From Pseudochrobactrum asaccharolyticum (GTDB lineage Bacteria; Pseudomonadota; Alphaproteobacteria; Rhizobiales; Rhizobiaceae), in the NCBI RefSeq assembly GCF_003314995.1, contig NZ_QNRH01000002.1, forward strand, positions 558,001-622,000: a stretch of 64,000 bases of DNA. Direction: 5' to 3'. Every line of letters starts with the position of its first letter. Positions within the stretch are counted from its first letter, which is position 1. Shown here one piece after another: positions 36,876 through 45,033 of the stretch. The position numbers and the translations under genes were made by a program. The notes beneath the pieces are model-generated. The model saw nothing but the letters and a program-made list of their open reading frames with translations. It made no database searches and was not told the origin of the DNA.

Positions 36876-38474
36876 GTGAGCAACCTTTACCAGCGCCTGA
36901 CTTCCTCCCTCACCGGCTGGCGTAAAGCATTGCTGACTATTTTAGCCGGTGCTGTTGTCACATTGGCTTTACCGCCTTTCGATTTCCTGCCTGCCGGATT
37001 TATCGGTTTCCCGCTGCTGATATTGCTGATCGATCGTGATGCGCAAACCGGTGTGCCAAGCGGATGGAAACGACTGCGACCGGCTTTCATCACCGGCTGG
37101 CTGTTTGGTTTCGGCTATTTTCTTGCAGGGCTGTGGTGGATTGGTATGGCGCTGTTGGTGGATGCGGAAAATTTCGCATGGGCATTGCCGCTCGCCATTC
37201 TCGGGCTTCCTGCATTTTTAGCGCTGTTTTTCGCCTGCGCTACCGCAATGGCACGGATTTTCTGGGGCGCTGGCCTGATCCGCATTCTGGTACTGGCGAT
37301 TATGCTGGGCTTGAGCGAATATATCCGCTCGTTCATTCTCACAGGCTTTCCATGGAATGCGCTTGGCTATGCGCTGATGCCGACACCTTTGCTGATGCAA
37401 TCAGTTACGATTACCGGCCTTTACGGGATGAATATTCTGGCCGTTGTGATCTTTGCTATGCCTGCCTTGCTGTTTGGCTCTGCATGGCAGCGCTTTGGCT
37501 GGCGCAGCGGCCTGACAATCGCCATCGTCTTGCTCGTAGCTCATGCCGGTTATGGCGCATGGCGCCTGCAACAGGCTGTGAGTGAACCCGCCGCCGATGC
37601 GCCAATTATCAGGCTCGTACAGGCCTCCATCCCGCAGGATGCTAAATGGGATAATCAGCTACGTCGCGAGATTTTTGATAAGCACCTCAATCTCAGCACC
37701 CGCACGCCCCTCAGCGGCAAACCTCTACCGGATGTGATTATCTGGCCAGAAACCTCGGTTCCCTATGTACTACCGCAGGTTGGTGAGGCTTTAAGTGCAA
37801 TCGGTGCAGCTTTGCAACCTGACCAAATTTTGCTGGCCGGTGCTGTGCGCGGTGAAGGTGAAGCGCTCTCTTCCTATTATAACAGTATTTTTGCAATCAA
37901 TTCCGCGGGACAAGTTACTACAGTCGCGGACAAGGTTCATCTTGTCCCCTTTGGTGAATATCTGCCGCTGGAAGGCCTGCTGCGCTCGCTAGGCATGCAG
38001 GAAGTGATTGAATTGCCCGGCGGGTTCACAGCCGCTCCTGCGCGTCACTCCATGAATATCAGTCCGAAACTGACGCTACTGCCGCTGATTTGCTATGAAG
38101 CAATTTTTCCGTCCGAACTTGGCTATCAGGGCAAGGCCGTGGATGCGATTATCAACATTACCAATGATGCCTGGTACGGTAACACACCGGGGCCTTACCA
38201 GCACTTCCGGCAAGCACAATTACGTGCCGTTGAGCAAGGCTTACCCCTGTTACGCGCTGCCAATAACGGCATTTCGGCAATTACTGATTCCTACGGTCGA
38301 ATCAGTGCGCAGATGAAACTTAATGAAATCGGAATCATTGATGCCCCCCTGCCACCCAAGGCAGCAACCTTCTGGGGGAAACCCGCCGGTGATACCCAGT
38401 TCTTTTTCATTCTGCTCTTCACGCTGATAATTTCATGTGGTTTACAGGGTATCCGTACCCAGCGTTTCGGTTGA
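36876..38474 (+). CDS. lnt: Apolipoprotein N-acyltransferase
   Basis: A 532-residue inner-membrane enzyme that adds the third acyl chain to lipoproteins. The N-terminal half has about six to seven membrane segments; the C-terminal half is a nitrilase-type domain with the triad Glu292 (WPETS), Lys353 (ADKVHLVPFGEY) and Cys406 (LICYEAIFP). A final membrane helix follows. GTG start with GAGAG upstream. The CpaD, TadD and 63.7-kb lipoproteins in this window are presumably among its substrates. Confidence 0.95.
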   Translation: MSNLYQRLTSSLTGWRKALLTILAGAVVTLALPPFDFLPAGFIGFPLLILLIDRDAQTGVPSGWKRLRPAFITGWLFGFGYFLAGLWWIGMALLVDAENFAWALPLAILGLPAFLALFFACATAMARIFWGAGLIRILVLAIMLGLSEYIRSFILTGFPWNALGYALMPTPLLMQSVTITGLYGMNILAVVIFAMPALLFGSAWQRFGWRSGLTIAIVLLVAHAGYGAWRLQQAVSEPAADAPIIRLVQASIPQDAKWDNQLRREIFDKHLNLSTRTPLSGKPLPDVIIWPETSVPYVLPQVGEALSAIGAALQPDQILLAGAVRGEGEALSSYYNSIFAINSAGQVTTVADKVHLVPFGEYLPLEGLLRSLGMQEVIELPGGFTAAPARHSMNISPKLTLLPLICYEAIFPSELGYQGKAVDAIINITNDAWYGNTPGPYQHFRQAQLRAVEQGLPLLRAANNGISAITDSYGRISAQMKLNEIGIIDAPLPPKAATFWGKPAGDTQFFFILLFTLIISCGLQGIRTQRFG

Positions 38475-38499
38475 CATCATATTTTTGATGTTATGTTAT
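38471..38499 (+). promoter_or_regulatory. Predicted promoter of the XRE regulator
   Basis: TTGACA, a 17-base spacer and TGTTAT (four of six bases of the -10 consensus). The -35 overlaps the lnt stop codon. Confidence 0.55.
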
Positions 38500-38500
38500 A

Positions 38501-38527
38501 CATCTGAAACTGATGAAATTTCAGATG
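38501..38527. promoter_or_regulatory. Inverted repeat, possible operator of the XRE gene
   Basis: CATCTGAAA and TTTCAGATG form a nine-base perfect inverted repeat nine bases apart, just after the predicted -10 element. The position suits autorepression by the downstream helix-turn-helix protein, though a message hairpin is equally possible. Confidence 0.4.
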
Positions 38528-38611
38528 AACCTATAAATCTCCGAAAAATATGCTGATTTAAGCGCCGCATTTTTCATCAAGAAAGCTCGCATAAGCGAGG
38601 AGCATTTGTGA

Positions 38612-39025
38612 ATGACCGAGAATAAGAAGAAACCCAATCCCATTGATGTTCATGTGGGCAGCCGCATCAGGCTGCGACGGAACATGCTTGGCCTCAGTCA
38701 GGAGCGACTGGGCGAAAATCTCGGAATCACCTTTCAACAAATTCAGAAATATGAAAAAGGCACCAACCGCGTCGGTGCCAGCCGCCTGCAAGCAATCTCA
38801 TCAATTTTAAGTGTACCGGTCGCGTTCTTTTTTGAAAATGCGCCGGGTCAGTCCGGTCAGCCGAATAATGGTTTCGCTGAAGAGAATGAAGCAACCTATG
38901 TCGTTGATTTCCTTCACACCAACGAAGGCGTACAGCTAACACGTTATTTCACCAAAATTGCAGATCCAAAAGTGCGCCGCAAAATTATCGATCTGGTAAA
39001 AACCCTCGCCAATGACGATGACTAA
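38612..39025 (+). CDS. XRE-family helix-turn-helix regulator
   Basis: A 137-residue regulator. The HTH covers about residues 15-70: VGSRIRLRRNMLGLSQERLG, then FQQIQKYEKGTNRVGASRL. The C-terminal part (about 100-135: YVVDFLHTNEGVQLTRYFTKI) is typical of the small regulators found between lnt and metK throughout Hyphomicrobiales. Targets are unknown from sequence. It has its own promoter and an adjacent inverted repeat. Confidence 0.9.
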   Translation: MTENKKKPNPIDVHVGSRIRLRRNMLGLSQERLGENLGITFQQIQKYEKGTNRVGASRLQAISSILSVPVAFFFENAPGQSGQPNNGFAEENEATYVVDFLHTNEGVQLTRYFTKIADPKVRRKIIDLVKTLANDDD

Positions 39026-39333
39026 GCATTTCGAGGCAGATTAAATCACAATATCTGCCTGAAGCACCGTCAAAATTCGCACATAAACACATGCAGATAG
39101 TTGTATATCCCGTCATTTCGTGCTGATTATACAGCCGAATTATAACTGGTATCACTATCTGCGTGTTTGCACATAATCCGTTTCAAAGAGGCTTTTCCCA
39201 AGCGTCCGGAAGCGGTATGTGAGCGGCCAGATCAAATCATCAGCGGTTCTGTGCGAAAAATCTGTGCAGTTGCTGCAAACTACTGTTCCTGCGGAACCCG
39301 CAATAATCCGCAGATTTTCAAGAGGGGTTTCCC
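39026..39333 (+). promoter_or_regulatory. Long structured leader region before metK
   Basis: A 308-base gap with no gene. It holds a long-range inverted repeat: AAACAC-AT-GCAGATAGT (39085-39101) against ACTATCTGCGTGTTT (39154-39168), and a small hairpin GTTCC-TGC-GGAAC close to the start codon. I could not match it to the SAM-II or SAM/SAH riboswitch consensus. It may contain the metK promoter and a control element. Confidence 0.4.
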
Positions 39334-40599
39334 GTGTCACGCAGTTCGTATCTTTTTACCAGTGAATCGGTATCCGAAGGTCATCCGGATAAGGTTTGCG
39401 ACCGCATTTCAGATGAAATCGTCGACATGATTTATAAGGAAGCACGCAAAACTGGCGTTGATCCGTGGTCAGTGCGTATTGCCTGTGAAACCCTTGCCAC
39501 CACCAATCGCGTGGTGATTGCCGGTGAAGTTCGCGTACCGGACACATTCCTGAAAAAAGACAAAGCCGGTGAAATTCTGCTTGATGCCAAGGGCCACAAG
39601 CAGATCAACCCCTCCCGCTTCCGTTCCGCTGCGCGTAAGGCGATCCGCGAAATCGGCTATGAGCAGGAAGGTTTCAACTGGCGCAATGTCAAAATTGACG
39701 TGCTGCTGCACCCGCAATCCGCAGATATTGCGCAAGGCGTTGACAATGCTGCCGACCGTCAGGGTGAAGAAGGCGCAGGCGATCAGGGCATTATGTTTGG
39801 CTATGCCTGCCGCGAAACACCGGATCTGATGCCGGCGCCCATTTATTACGCGCATAAAATTCTTGAGCTGCTCTCCGCTGCCCGCCACAAAGGCGAAGGC
39901 GATTTCGGCAAGCTCGGCCCTGATGCCAAAAGTCAGGTCACAGTGCGCTATGCTGACGGCAAACCTGCAGAAGTGACCCAGATCGTTCTGTCGACTCAGC
40001 ATCTGGATGCTTCTTGGGATTCTGCCAAAGTCCGTCAGGTTGTTGAGCCGGTCATCCGTGAAGCCCTCGGTGATCTGCCGGTTGCAGCCAATTGCAACTG
40101 GTACATCAATCCGACCGGTAAATTCGTCATCGGCGGCCCGGATGGCGATGCCGGCCTGACCGGACGTAAGATCATTGTTGATACTTACGGCGGTGCAGCC
40201 CCTCATGGTGGCGGCGCATTCTCCGGCAAGGATACCACTAAGGTTGACCGTTCAGCCGCCTATGCCGCACGCTATCTGGCCAAGAATGTGATTGCTGCCG
40301 GTCTTGCAGACCGCTGCACCATTCAGTTGTCCTATGCGATCGGCGTTGCCCAGCCGCTCTCCGTCTATGTTGACCTGCACGGCACCGGCAAAGTTGCCGA
40401 GAGCGATGTAGAAACGGCACTGCGTCAAGTGATGGATTTGTCACCAACCGGCATCCGCAAACATCTTGATCTCAACAAACCGATCTATGCCAAGACTGCA
40501 GCCTATGGCCATTTCGGCCGTAAAGCCGGTCGCGACGGCTCTTTCTCATGGGAAAAAACCGATCTGGTCAAAGCACTGAAATCCGCTCTTAAAGTCTGA
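39334..40599 (+). CDS. metK: S-adenosylmethionine synthetase
   Basis: A 421-residue enzyme that makes S-adenosylmethionine from methionine and ATP. Landmarks are [16 protein letters not shown] (7-22), [11 protein letters not shown] (about 148-158) and the phosphate loop [16 protein letters not shown]. It is longer than E. coli MetK (about 384 residues) because of insertions typical of alphaproteobacteria. GTG start, with AGAGGGG seven bases upstream. It supplies methyl groups for the TrmB and RsmC encoded in the window. Confidence 0.96.
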   Translation: MSRSSYLFTSESVSEGHPDKVCDRISDEIVDMIYKEARKTGVDPWSVRIACETLATTNRVVIAGEVRVPDTFLKKDKAGEILLDAKGHKQINPSRFRSAARKAIREIGYEQEGFNWRNVKIDVLLHPQSADIAQGVDNAADRQGEEGAGDQGIMFGYACRETPDLMPAPIYYAHKILELLSAARHKGEGDFGKLGPDAKSQVTVRYADGKPAEVTQIVLSTQHLDASWDSAKVRQVVEPVIREALGDLPVAANCNWYINPTGKFVIGGPDGDAGLTGRKIIVDTYGGAAPHGGGAFSGKDTTKVDRSAAYAARYLAKNVIAAGLADRCTIQLSYAIGVAQPLSVYVDLHGTGKVAESDVETALRQVMDLSPTGIRKHLDLNKPIYAKTAAYGHFGRKAGRDGSFSWEKTDLVKALKSALKV

Positions 40600-40623
40600 T
40601 TTCATTTCCGATATTTTTGATTT

Positions 40624-40661
40624 CAGGGCACCATGTTTCTCTCATGGTGCCCTGATTTTTT
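40624..40661 (+). terminator. metK terminator
   Basis: A 12-base perfect stem CAGGGCACCATG with its complement, a seven-base loop and TTTTTT. Confidence 0.92.
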
Positions 40662-40703
40662 AAATGCATGACAAAAATCAGTAGACTTTCCGTCGCTGAT
40701 TAT

Positions 40704-40750
40704 GTGTAAAGCGGCTGAAAGCGGTTCCCGCTCTTGCTGGAAATGCTTCT
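40704..40750. repeat. Degenerate fragment of the intergenic repeat
   Basis: TGTGTAAAGCGG, AAGCGGTTCCCG and CTTGCTGGAAATGCTTCT correspond to one end of the repeat family (compare 26860-26912), with several changes. It lies upstream of trmB. Confidence 0.45.
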
Positions 40751-40793
40751 TTCTCCCCATTCCGATTATCTAAACCATAAAGAAACGCGCCCG

Positions 40794-41552
40794 ATGTCTG
40801 ATACTGAACACAACGTTGACCTCAAGGATGAAGCCATGACCGCAGATTCCTCTGAACAACAGACACGGGGTTCACGTGCAACGGAAGCCTTTTATGGTCG
40901 TCGTAACGGCAAGCCTTTGCGTCCGCATCAGCGCTTTCTGCGTGAAGATTTGCTGCCGCAGCTCAAACTTGATCTCATGAGCCCTGCTCCGCAGGATCTG
41001 CGCACATTGTTTATGGCTGATGTTTCGAAAGTCCGTATGGAAATCGGTTTCGGCGGCGGTGAGCATCTGGTGCATGAAGCCACCCGCAAACCGGAAGCCG
41101 GTTTTATCGGCGTTGAGCCTTTCGTCAACGGTATGGCGAAAATGCTGGGCGCACAGGATGCCAACCCGCTGCCGAACCTGCGTCTTTATGATGACGATGC
41201 GACTTTGGTGCTGGACTGGCTTCCGGATGCTTCACTTGACGGTATTGATCTGTTTTATCCGGATCCGTGGCCGAAGAAGAAACACTGGAAGCGTCGTTTC
41301 GTCAGCCAGAAAAATCTCACCCGTTTTGCACGCGTCCTGAAACCGGGAGCACTGTTCCGCTTTGCGTCCGACATTGATACCTATGTCAACTGGACACTGC
41401 AGCATTGCCATGACCACGGTAAGTTTGAATGGCAGGCACAAAGTGCAGCCGACTGGCACACACCTTATGAAGCATGGCCGGGCACACGTTATGAAGCCAA
41501 AGCTTTCCGCGAAGGCCGTCAGGCTGCCTATCTGACCTTCATCAGACGTTAA
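40794..41552 (+). CDS. trmB: tRNA (guanine-N7-)-methyltransferase
   Basis: A 252-residue SAM-dependent methyltransferase that makes m7G46 in tRNA. The SAM site is [11 protein letters not shown] (about 82-92), the active-site stretch is [15 protein letters not shown] (about 158-172) and the C-terminal motif is [11 protein letters not shown]. The preferred start is the ATG at 40794 (MSDTEHNV); an ATG at 40734 lies inside a repeat fragment and is unlikely. The N-terminal roughly 35 residues are non-conserved. Confidence 0.93.
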   Translation: MSDTEHNVDLKDEAMTADSSEQQTRGSRATEAFYGRRNGKPLRPHQRFLREDLLPQLKLDLMSPAPQDLRTLFMADVSKVRMEIGFGGGEHLVHEATRKPEAGFIGVEPFVNGMAKMLGAQDANPLPNLRLYDDDATLVLDWLPDASLDGIDLFYPDPWPKKKHWKRRFVSQKNLTRFARVLKPGALFRFASDIDTYVNWTLQHCHDHGKFEWQAQSAADWHTPYEAWPGTRYEAKAFREGRQAAYLTFIRR

Positions 41553-41574
41553 ATGACAGGCATAAGGACAAGAC

Positions 41575-41603
41575 TTGTCACAGGCAGGTTTTTTCTGTAT
41601 AGT
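41575..41603 (+). promoter_or_regulatory. Predicted sigma-70 promoter of the rimP-nusA-infB operon
   Basis: TTGTCA, a 17-base spacer and TATAGT: five of six bases match in each hexamer and spacing is ideal. Transcription would start near 41610, giving a leader of about 120 bases before rimP. Confidence 0.7.
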
Positions 41604-41629
41604 TGCCTCAAATTCTTGGTCGGTAGAAC

Positions 41630-41661
41630 AAGAGTGGGTCCCGCCGGTCCCGCTCTTTTTT
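41630..41661 (+). terminator. Attenuator-like terminator in the rimP leader
   Basis: AAGAGTGGG pairs with CCCGCTCTT (one G-U pair) around a ten-base loop, followed directly by TTTTTT. It sits after the predicted promoter but 70 bases before rimP, so it would stop the operon transcript early unless read through. It could also simply end trmB transcripts. Confidence 0.7.
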
Positions 41662-41731
41662 GTTTGGTAAAAGCTAAAAACCGGATAAATACCGCCGAAC
41701 CTTCTATAAAACGTATTTTAAGGAATACAGG

Positions 41732-42409
41732 GTGAACGAACAGACACAACAGGAACAGATCATTACAGCGCTTGATGCGACTAAGGATGAACCACGCATT
41801 ATCCGTGAAACGGGTATTGATGCAAAAGTGGCATCCCTGATCGAACCTGCGATTAATGCTGCAGGTTTCCGTCTGGTGCGCGTTCGTTTGTCCGGCCTTA
41901 ACGGTCTTACACTGCAGATTATGGCAGAGCGTCCGGACGGCACCATGACTGTTGAAGATTGTGAAATCGTCAGCCGCACAGTGTCACCGGTTCTCGATGT
42001 GGAAGATCCGATTGACGGCAAATATCACCTTGAAATCTCTTCCCCCGGCATTGACCGTCCGATGGTGCGCAAATCCGATTTTGCGAACTGGCAGGGTCAT
42101 ATTGCCAAACTTGAGACCTCGCTGATCCATGAAGGCCGCAAAAAATTCCGTGGCCGCATCATCAAGGTTGAAGCTGAATCAATCACACTCGAAGCTGATC
42201 AGGCCACCTATGGTGCTGAAGCACAGACCATTATTCCTTTTGATCTGATTGCTGATGCCCGTCTGATCCTGACCGATGATCTGATCCGTGATGCGCTGCG
42301 TAAAGATAAAGATCTGCGCGAAGGCCGCATTCCAGGCGATCAGCTGAGTGATGAAATCAATCTGGACGGCGGCAATGCCGGTGCTCCGGAGAGCGATACG
42401 GACAACTAA
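41732..42409 (+). CDS. rimP: Ribosome maturation factor RimP
   Basis: A 225-residue protein for late 30S subunit assembly. RimP N domain: [20 protein letters not shown] ... [23 protein letters not shown] (about 35-90), then [13 protein letters not shown] and the SH3-like C-terminal domain. The C-terminus extends beyond the E. coli protein (about 150 residues) by an acidic tail. GTG start preceded by AAGGAA. First gene of rimP-nusA-ylxR-infB. Confidence 0.94.
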   Translation: MNEQTQQEQIITALDATKDEPRIIRETGIDAKVASLIEPAINAAGFRLVRVRLSGLNGLTLQIMAERPDGTMTVEDCEIVSRTVSPVLDVEDPIDGKYHLEISSPGIDRPMVRKSDFANWQGHIAKLETSLIHEGRKKFRGRIIKVEAESITLEADQATYGAEAQTIIPFDLIADARLILTDDLIRDALRKDKDLREGRIPGDQLSDEINLDGGNAGAPESDTDN

Positions 42410-42517
42410 GCATTATATTATCAAGTGGCTTCATTTGATTGTCATGCTCATGCGACAAAACAAAAAAGAGCTTTCGCACCCAAAAGCAAAAACGGGTGCT
42501 GCACCAAGGAGAGACCA

Positions 42518-44128
42518 ATGGCAGTCAGTGCAAACAGGCTAGAGCTTCTTCAGATCGCTGATGCGGTTGCGCGGGAAAAATCCATTGACCGCGAGATCGT
42601 CATTGCAGCGATGGCCGATGCCATTCAGAAAGCTGCCCGTTCCCGCTATGGCTTAGAAACCAATATCCGCGCTGACATCAACTCGAAGAGCGGCGAAATC
42701 AAGCTGCAGCGTCTTCTTGAAGTTGTTGAAACTGTTGAAGATTACGCCACACAGATCGCATTGGAATCTGCCCGCGAACGTAATCCGGATGCACAGATCG
42801 GCGACTTCCTCGCTGACCAGCTGCCGCCAATGGATTTCGGCCGTATTGCTGCGCAGTCCGCCAAGCAGGTTATCGTACAGAAAGTACGTGAAGCCGAGCG
42901 TGACCGTCAGTATGACGAATTCAAAGACCGTCTGGGTGAAATCATCAACGGTACCGTTAAGCGCGTTGAATATGGTAACGTGGTTGTTGATCTCGGTCGC
43001 GGTGAAGCCGTGGTTCGCCGTGATGAACTGATCCCGCGTGAAGCATTCCGCTATGGCGATCGTATCCGCGCTTATGTTTACGATGTGCGTCGCGAACAAC
43101 GTGGTCCACAGGTATTCCTGTCGCGTACCCATCCGCAGTTCATGGCGAAACTTTTCACCATGGAAGTGCCGGAAATTTACGACGGCATCATTGAAATCAA
43201 ATCGGTTGCCCGTGATCCGGGTTCACGTGCCAAAATGGCTGTGATCTCCCGCGACAGCTCCATTGATCCTGTCGGTGCCTGCGTTGGTATGCGCGGCTCC
43301 CGCGTTCAGGCCGTTGTCGGCGAATTGCAGGGCGAAAAGATCGATATCATTCCTTGGTCACCGGATGCAGCGACATTCATCGTCAACGCCTTGCAGCCTG
43401 CGGAAGTGGCCAAAGTTGTTCTCGATGAAGATGCAGAACGCATTGAAGTTGTTGTTCCTGATGATCAGCTGTCGCTGGCCATCGGCCGTCGTGGTCAGAA
43501 CGTGCGCCTTGCCTCTCAGCTGACTGGCTGGGACATCGACATCATGACTGAACATGAAGAGTCTGAGCGTCGCCAGAAAGAATTCACAGAACGCTCTGCC
43601 CTGTTCATGGAAGCGCTGAATGTGGATGAAATGGTTGGTCAGGTTCTGGCTTCCGAAGGTTTCGACTCGGTTGAAGAAATTGCCTATGTCGAAAGCGACG
43701 AAATCGCCTCGATCGAAGGCTTTGATGCTGATACTGCCGCTGAAATTCAGGATCGTGCGAAAGAATATCTGGATCGTCTCGAAAGCGATCTGAATAATCG
43801 TCGTCTGGAACTGGGTGTTACCGACGAGTTGCGTGAGCTGCCTGGTCTGACCAGTGCTATGCTGGTTGCGATCGGTGAAGACGGCGTAAAGACCATGGAT
43901 GATTTTGCCGGTTATGCGGTGGATGATCTCGTGGGCTGGCGCGAACGCAAAGACGGTGAAACCACTACACATGCCGGTGTTCTGACACCGTTTGAAGTTT
44001 CGCGTGCAGATGCCGAACAGATGGTTCTTACAGCCCGCCTGAAAGCCGGCTGGATTACAGAAGATCAGCTGGAAGAAGCAGCCAATGAACTGGCTTCGAC
44101 CGATGATGAAGAGCAGGCAGATGCTTAA
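42518..44128 (+). CDS. nusA: Transcription termination/antitermination factor NusA
   Basis: A 536-residue RNA-polymerase-binding factor. The N-terminal domain (1-120) is followed by an S1 domain (about 130-200: GTVKRVEYGNVVVDLGRGEAV), two KH domains (about 205-350, with GACVGMRGSRVQAVVGEL and SLAIGRRGQNVRLAS) and C-terminal acidic repeats with helix-hairpin-helix units (about 365-500). The ATG at 42518 has AAGGAGAG upstream. NusA itself acts on termination and could therefore feed back on the hairpin in the operon leader. Confidence 0.96.
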   Translation: MAVSANRLELLQIADAVAREKSIDREIVIAAMADAIQKAARSRYGLETNIRADINSKSGEIKLQRLLEVVETVEDYATQIALESARERNPDAQIGDFLADQLPPMDFGRIAAQSAKQVIVQKVREAERDRQYDEFKDRLGEIINGTVKRVEYGNVVVDLGRGEAVVRRDELIPREAFRYGDRIRAYVYDVRREQRGPQVFLSRTHPQFMAKLFTMEVPEIYDGIIEIKSVARDPGSRAKMAVISRDSSIDPVGACVGMRGSRVQAVVGELQGEKIDIIPWSPDAATFIVNALQPAEVAKVVLDEDAERIEVVVPDDQLSLAIGRRGQNVRLASQLTGWDIDIMTEHEESERRQKEFTERSALFMEALNVDEMVGQVLASEGFDSVEEIAYVESDEIASIEGFDADTAAEIQDRAKEYLDRLESDLNNRRLELGVTDELRELPGLTSAMLVAIGEDGVKTMDDFAGYAVDDLVGWRERKDGETTTHAGVLTPFEVSRADAEQMVLTARLKAGWITEDQLEEAANELASTDDEEQADA

Positions 44129-44367
44129 TCAGCATCTTGCAATTGTCGCTTGTGCGGGCGGATTTTGATGTCCGCGCATCGGCTTTCTACCGGAAATAAC
44201 GCCTGTATCAGCATTTATGATACAGGTCTGGTTTCCGACAATCTGCATACAGCCGGAACCCAGGGGTTCGCGGCTGTCTTGCGCACACATTTTGCAGGGC
44301 TTCTTGCCCTCGCACTTATATTAAAGTAGAAAACAGTTCCTCTCCACCGGCGCTGTTTTCGAGCGAA

Positions 44368-45033
44368 GTGGAGTTCTGGTTGAAACCGGATAAAAACGAC
44401 AGGACCTGTATTGTTACGCGCGAGAGCGGCCCGGCTGTAGATTTGATCCGGTTTGTGGCTGCACCCGACGGTAGTGTTGTACCGGACCTGAAGCGCAATT
44501 TACCCGGCCGCGGTTGCTGGATTAAAGCTGAACGGCATATTGTTGATGAAGCGGTAAAACGCAAGCTGCTGCCCCGTGCATTGAAAACACAGGTTTCAGT
44601 GCCGGAGGATTTAGGCTCTCTGGTCGACAGACTATTGACAAAATCCGCGCTTGGCAGTCTAGCACTGGCCAGAAAGTCTGGTGCCGTGGTGACAGGATCG
44701 GCAAAAGTTGATTCTGCAATACGGACAGGCCGCATTACAATGGTGCTTCACGCGACAACAGCGGCTCCTGATGGTATCAGGAAACTGGATCAGGCGCGTC
44801 ATGCGAGAAAAATGGCAACCGGAACAGATATAAAAGCCTATTCCCTTTTTACGGGGGAAGAAATGGATTTGGCATTTGGCGGCGGAAATGTAATACATGC
44901 CGCCGTGATTGAAGGAACGGCAGCAACCGGGTTCGTCACGCGGGCGCTTCAGCTGCATAAATATCGCGGCGAGAGCGCAGCGAACTTGGAAAATCGGGCA
45001 GCCACTGCTGCAAAGGAAACGGAATCGGAATGA
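44368..45033 (+). CDS. YlxR-type RNA-binding protein with an L7Ae-like domain
   Basis: A 221-residue protein joining a YlxR/DUF448 domain (about 10-90: [38 protein letters not shown]) to an L7Ae/ribosomal L30e-like domain (about 95-190: [20 protein letters not shown]). This fusion is usual between nusA and infB in alphaproteobacteria. Start is uncertain: a GTG at 44368 as given, or a TTG four codons later with GGAG at good spacing. The upstream 238-base gap contains a hairpin of CAGCCG-GAACC and GGTTC-CGGCTG. The stop overlaps the infB ATG. Confidence 0.88.
   Translation: MEFWLKPDKNDRTCIVTRESGPAVDLIRFVAAPDGSVVPDLKRNLPGRGCWIKAERHIVDEAVKRKLLPRALKTQVSVPEDLGSLVDRLLTKSALGSLALARKSGAVVTGSAKVDSAIRTGRITMVLHATTAAPDGIRKLDQARHARKMATGTDIKAYSLFTGEEMDLAFGGGNVIHAAVIEGTAATGFVTRALQLHKYRGESAANLENRAATAAKETESE

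Noticed and set aside
39026-39333. SAM-II or SAM/SAH riboswitch before metK
   Set aside because: The consensus core and pseudoknot sequences of these classes could not be matched; only an unassigned inverted repeat was found.
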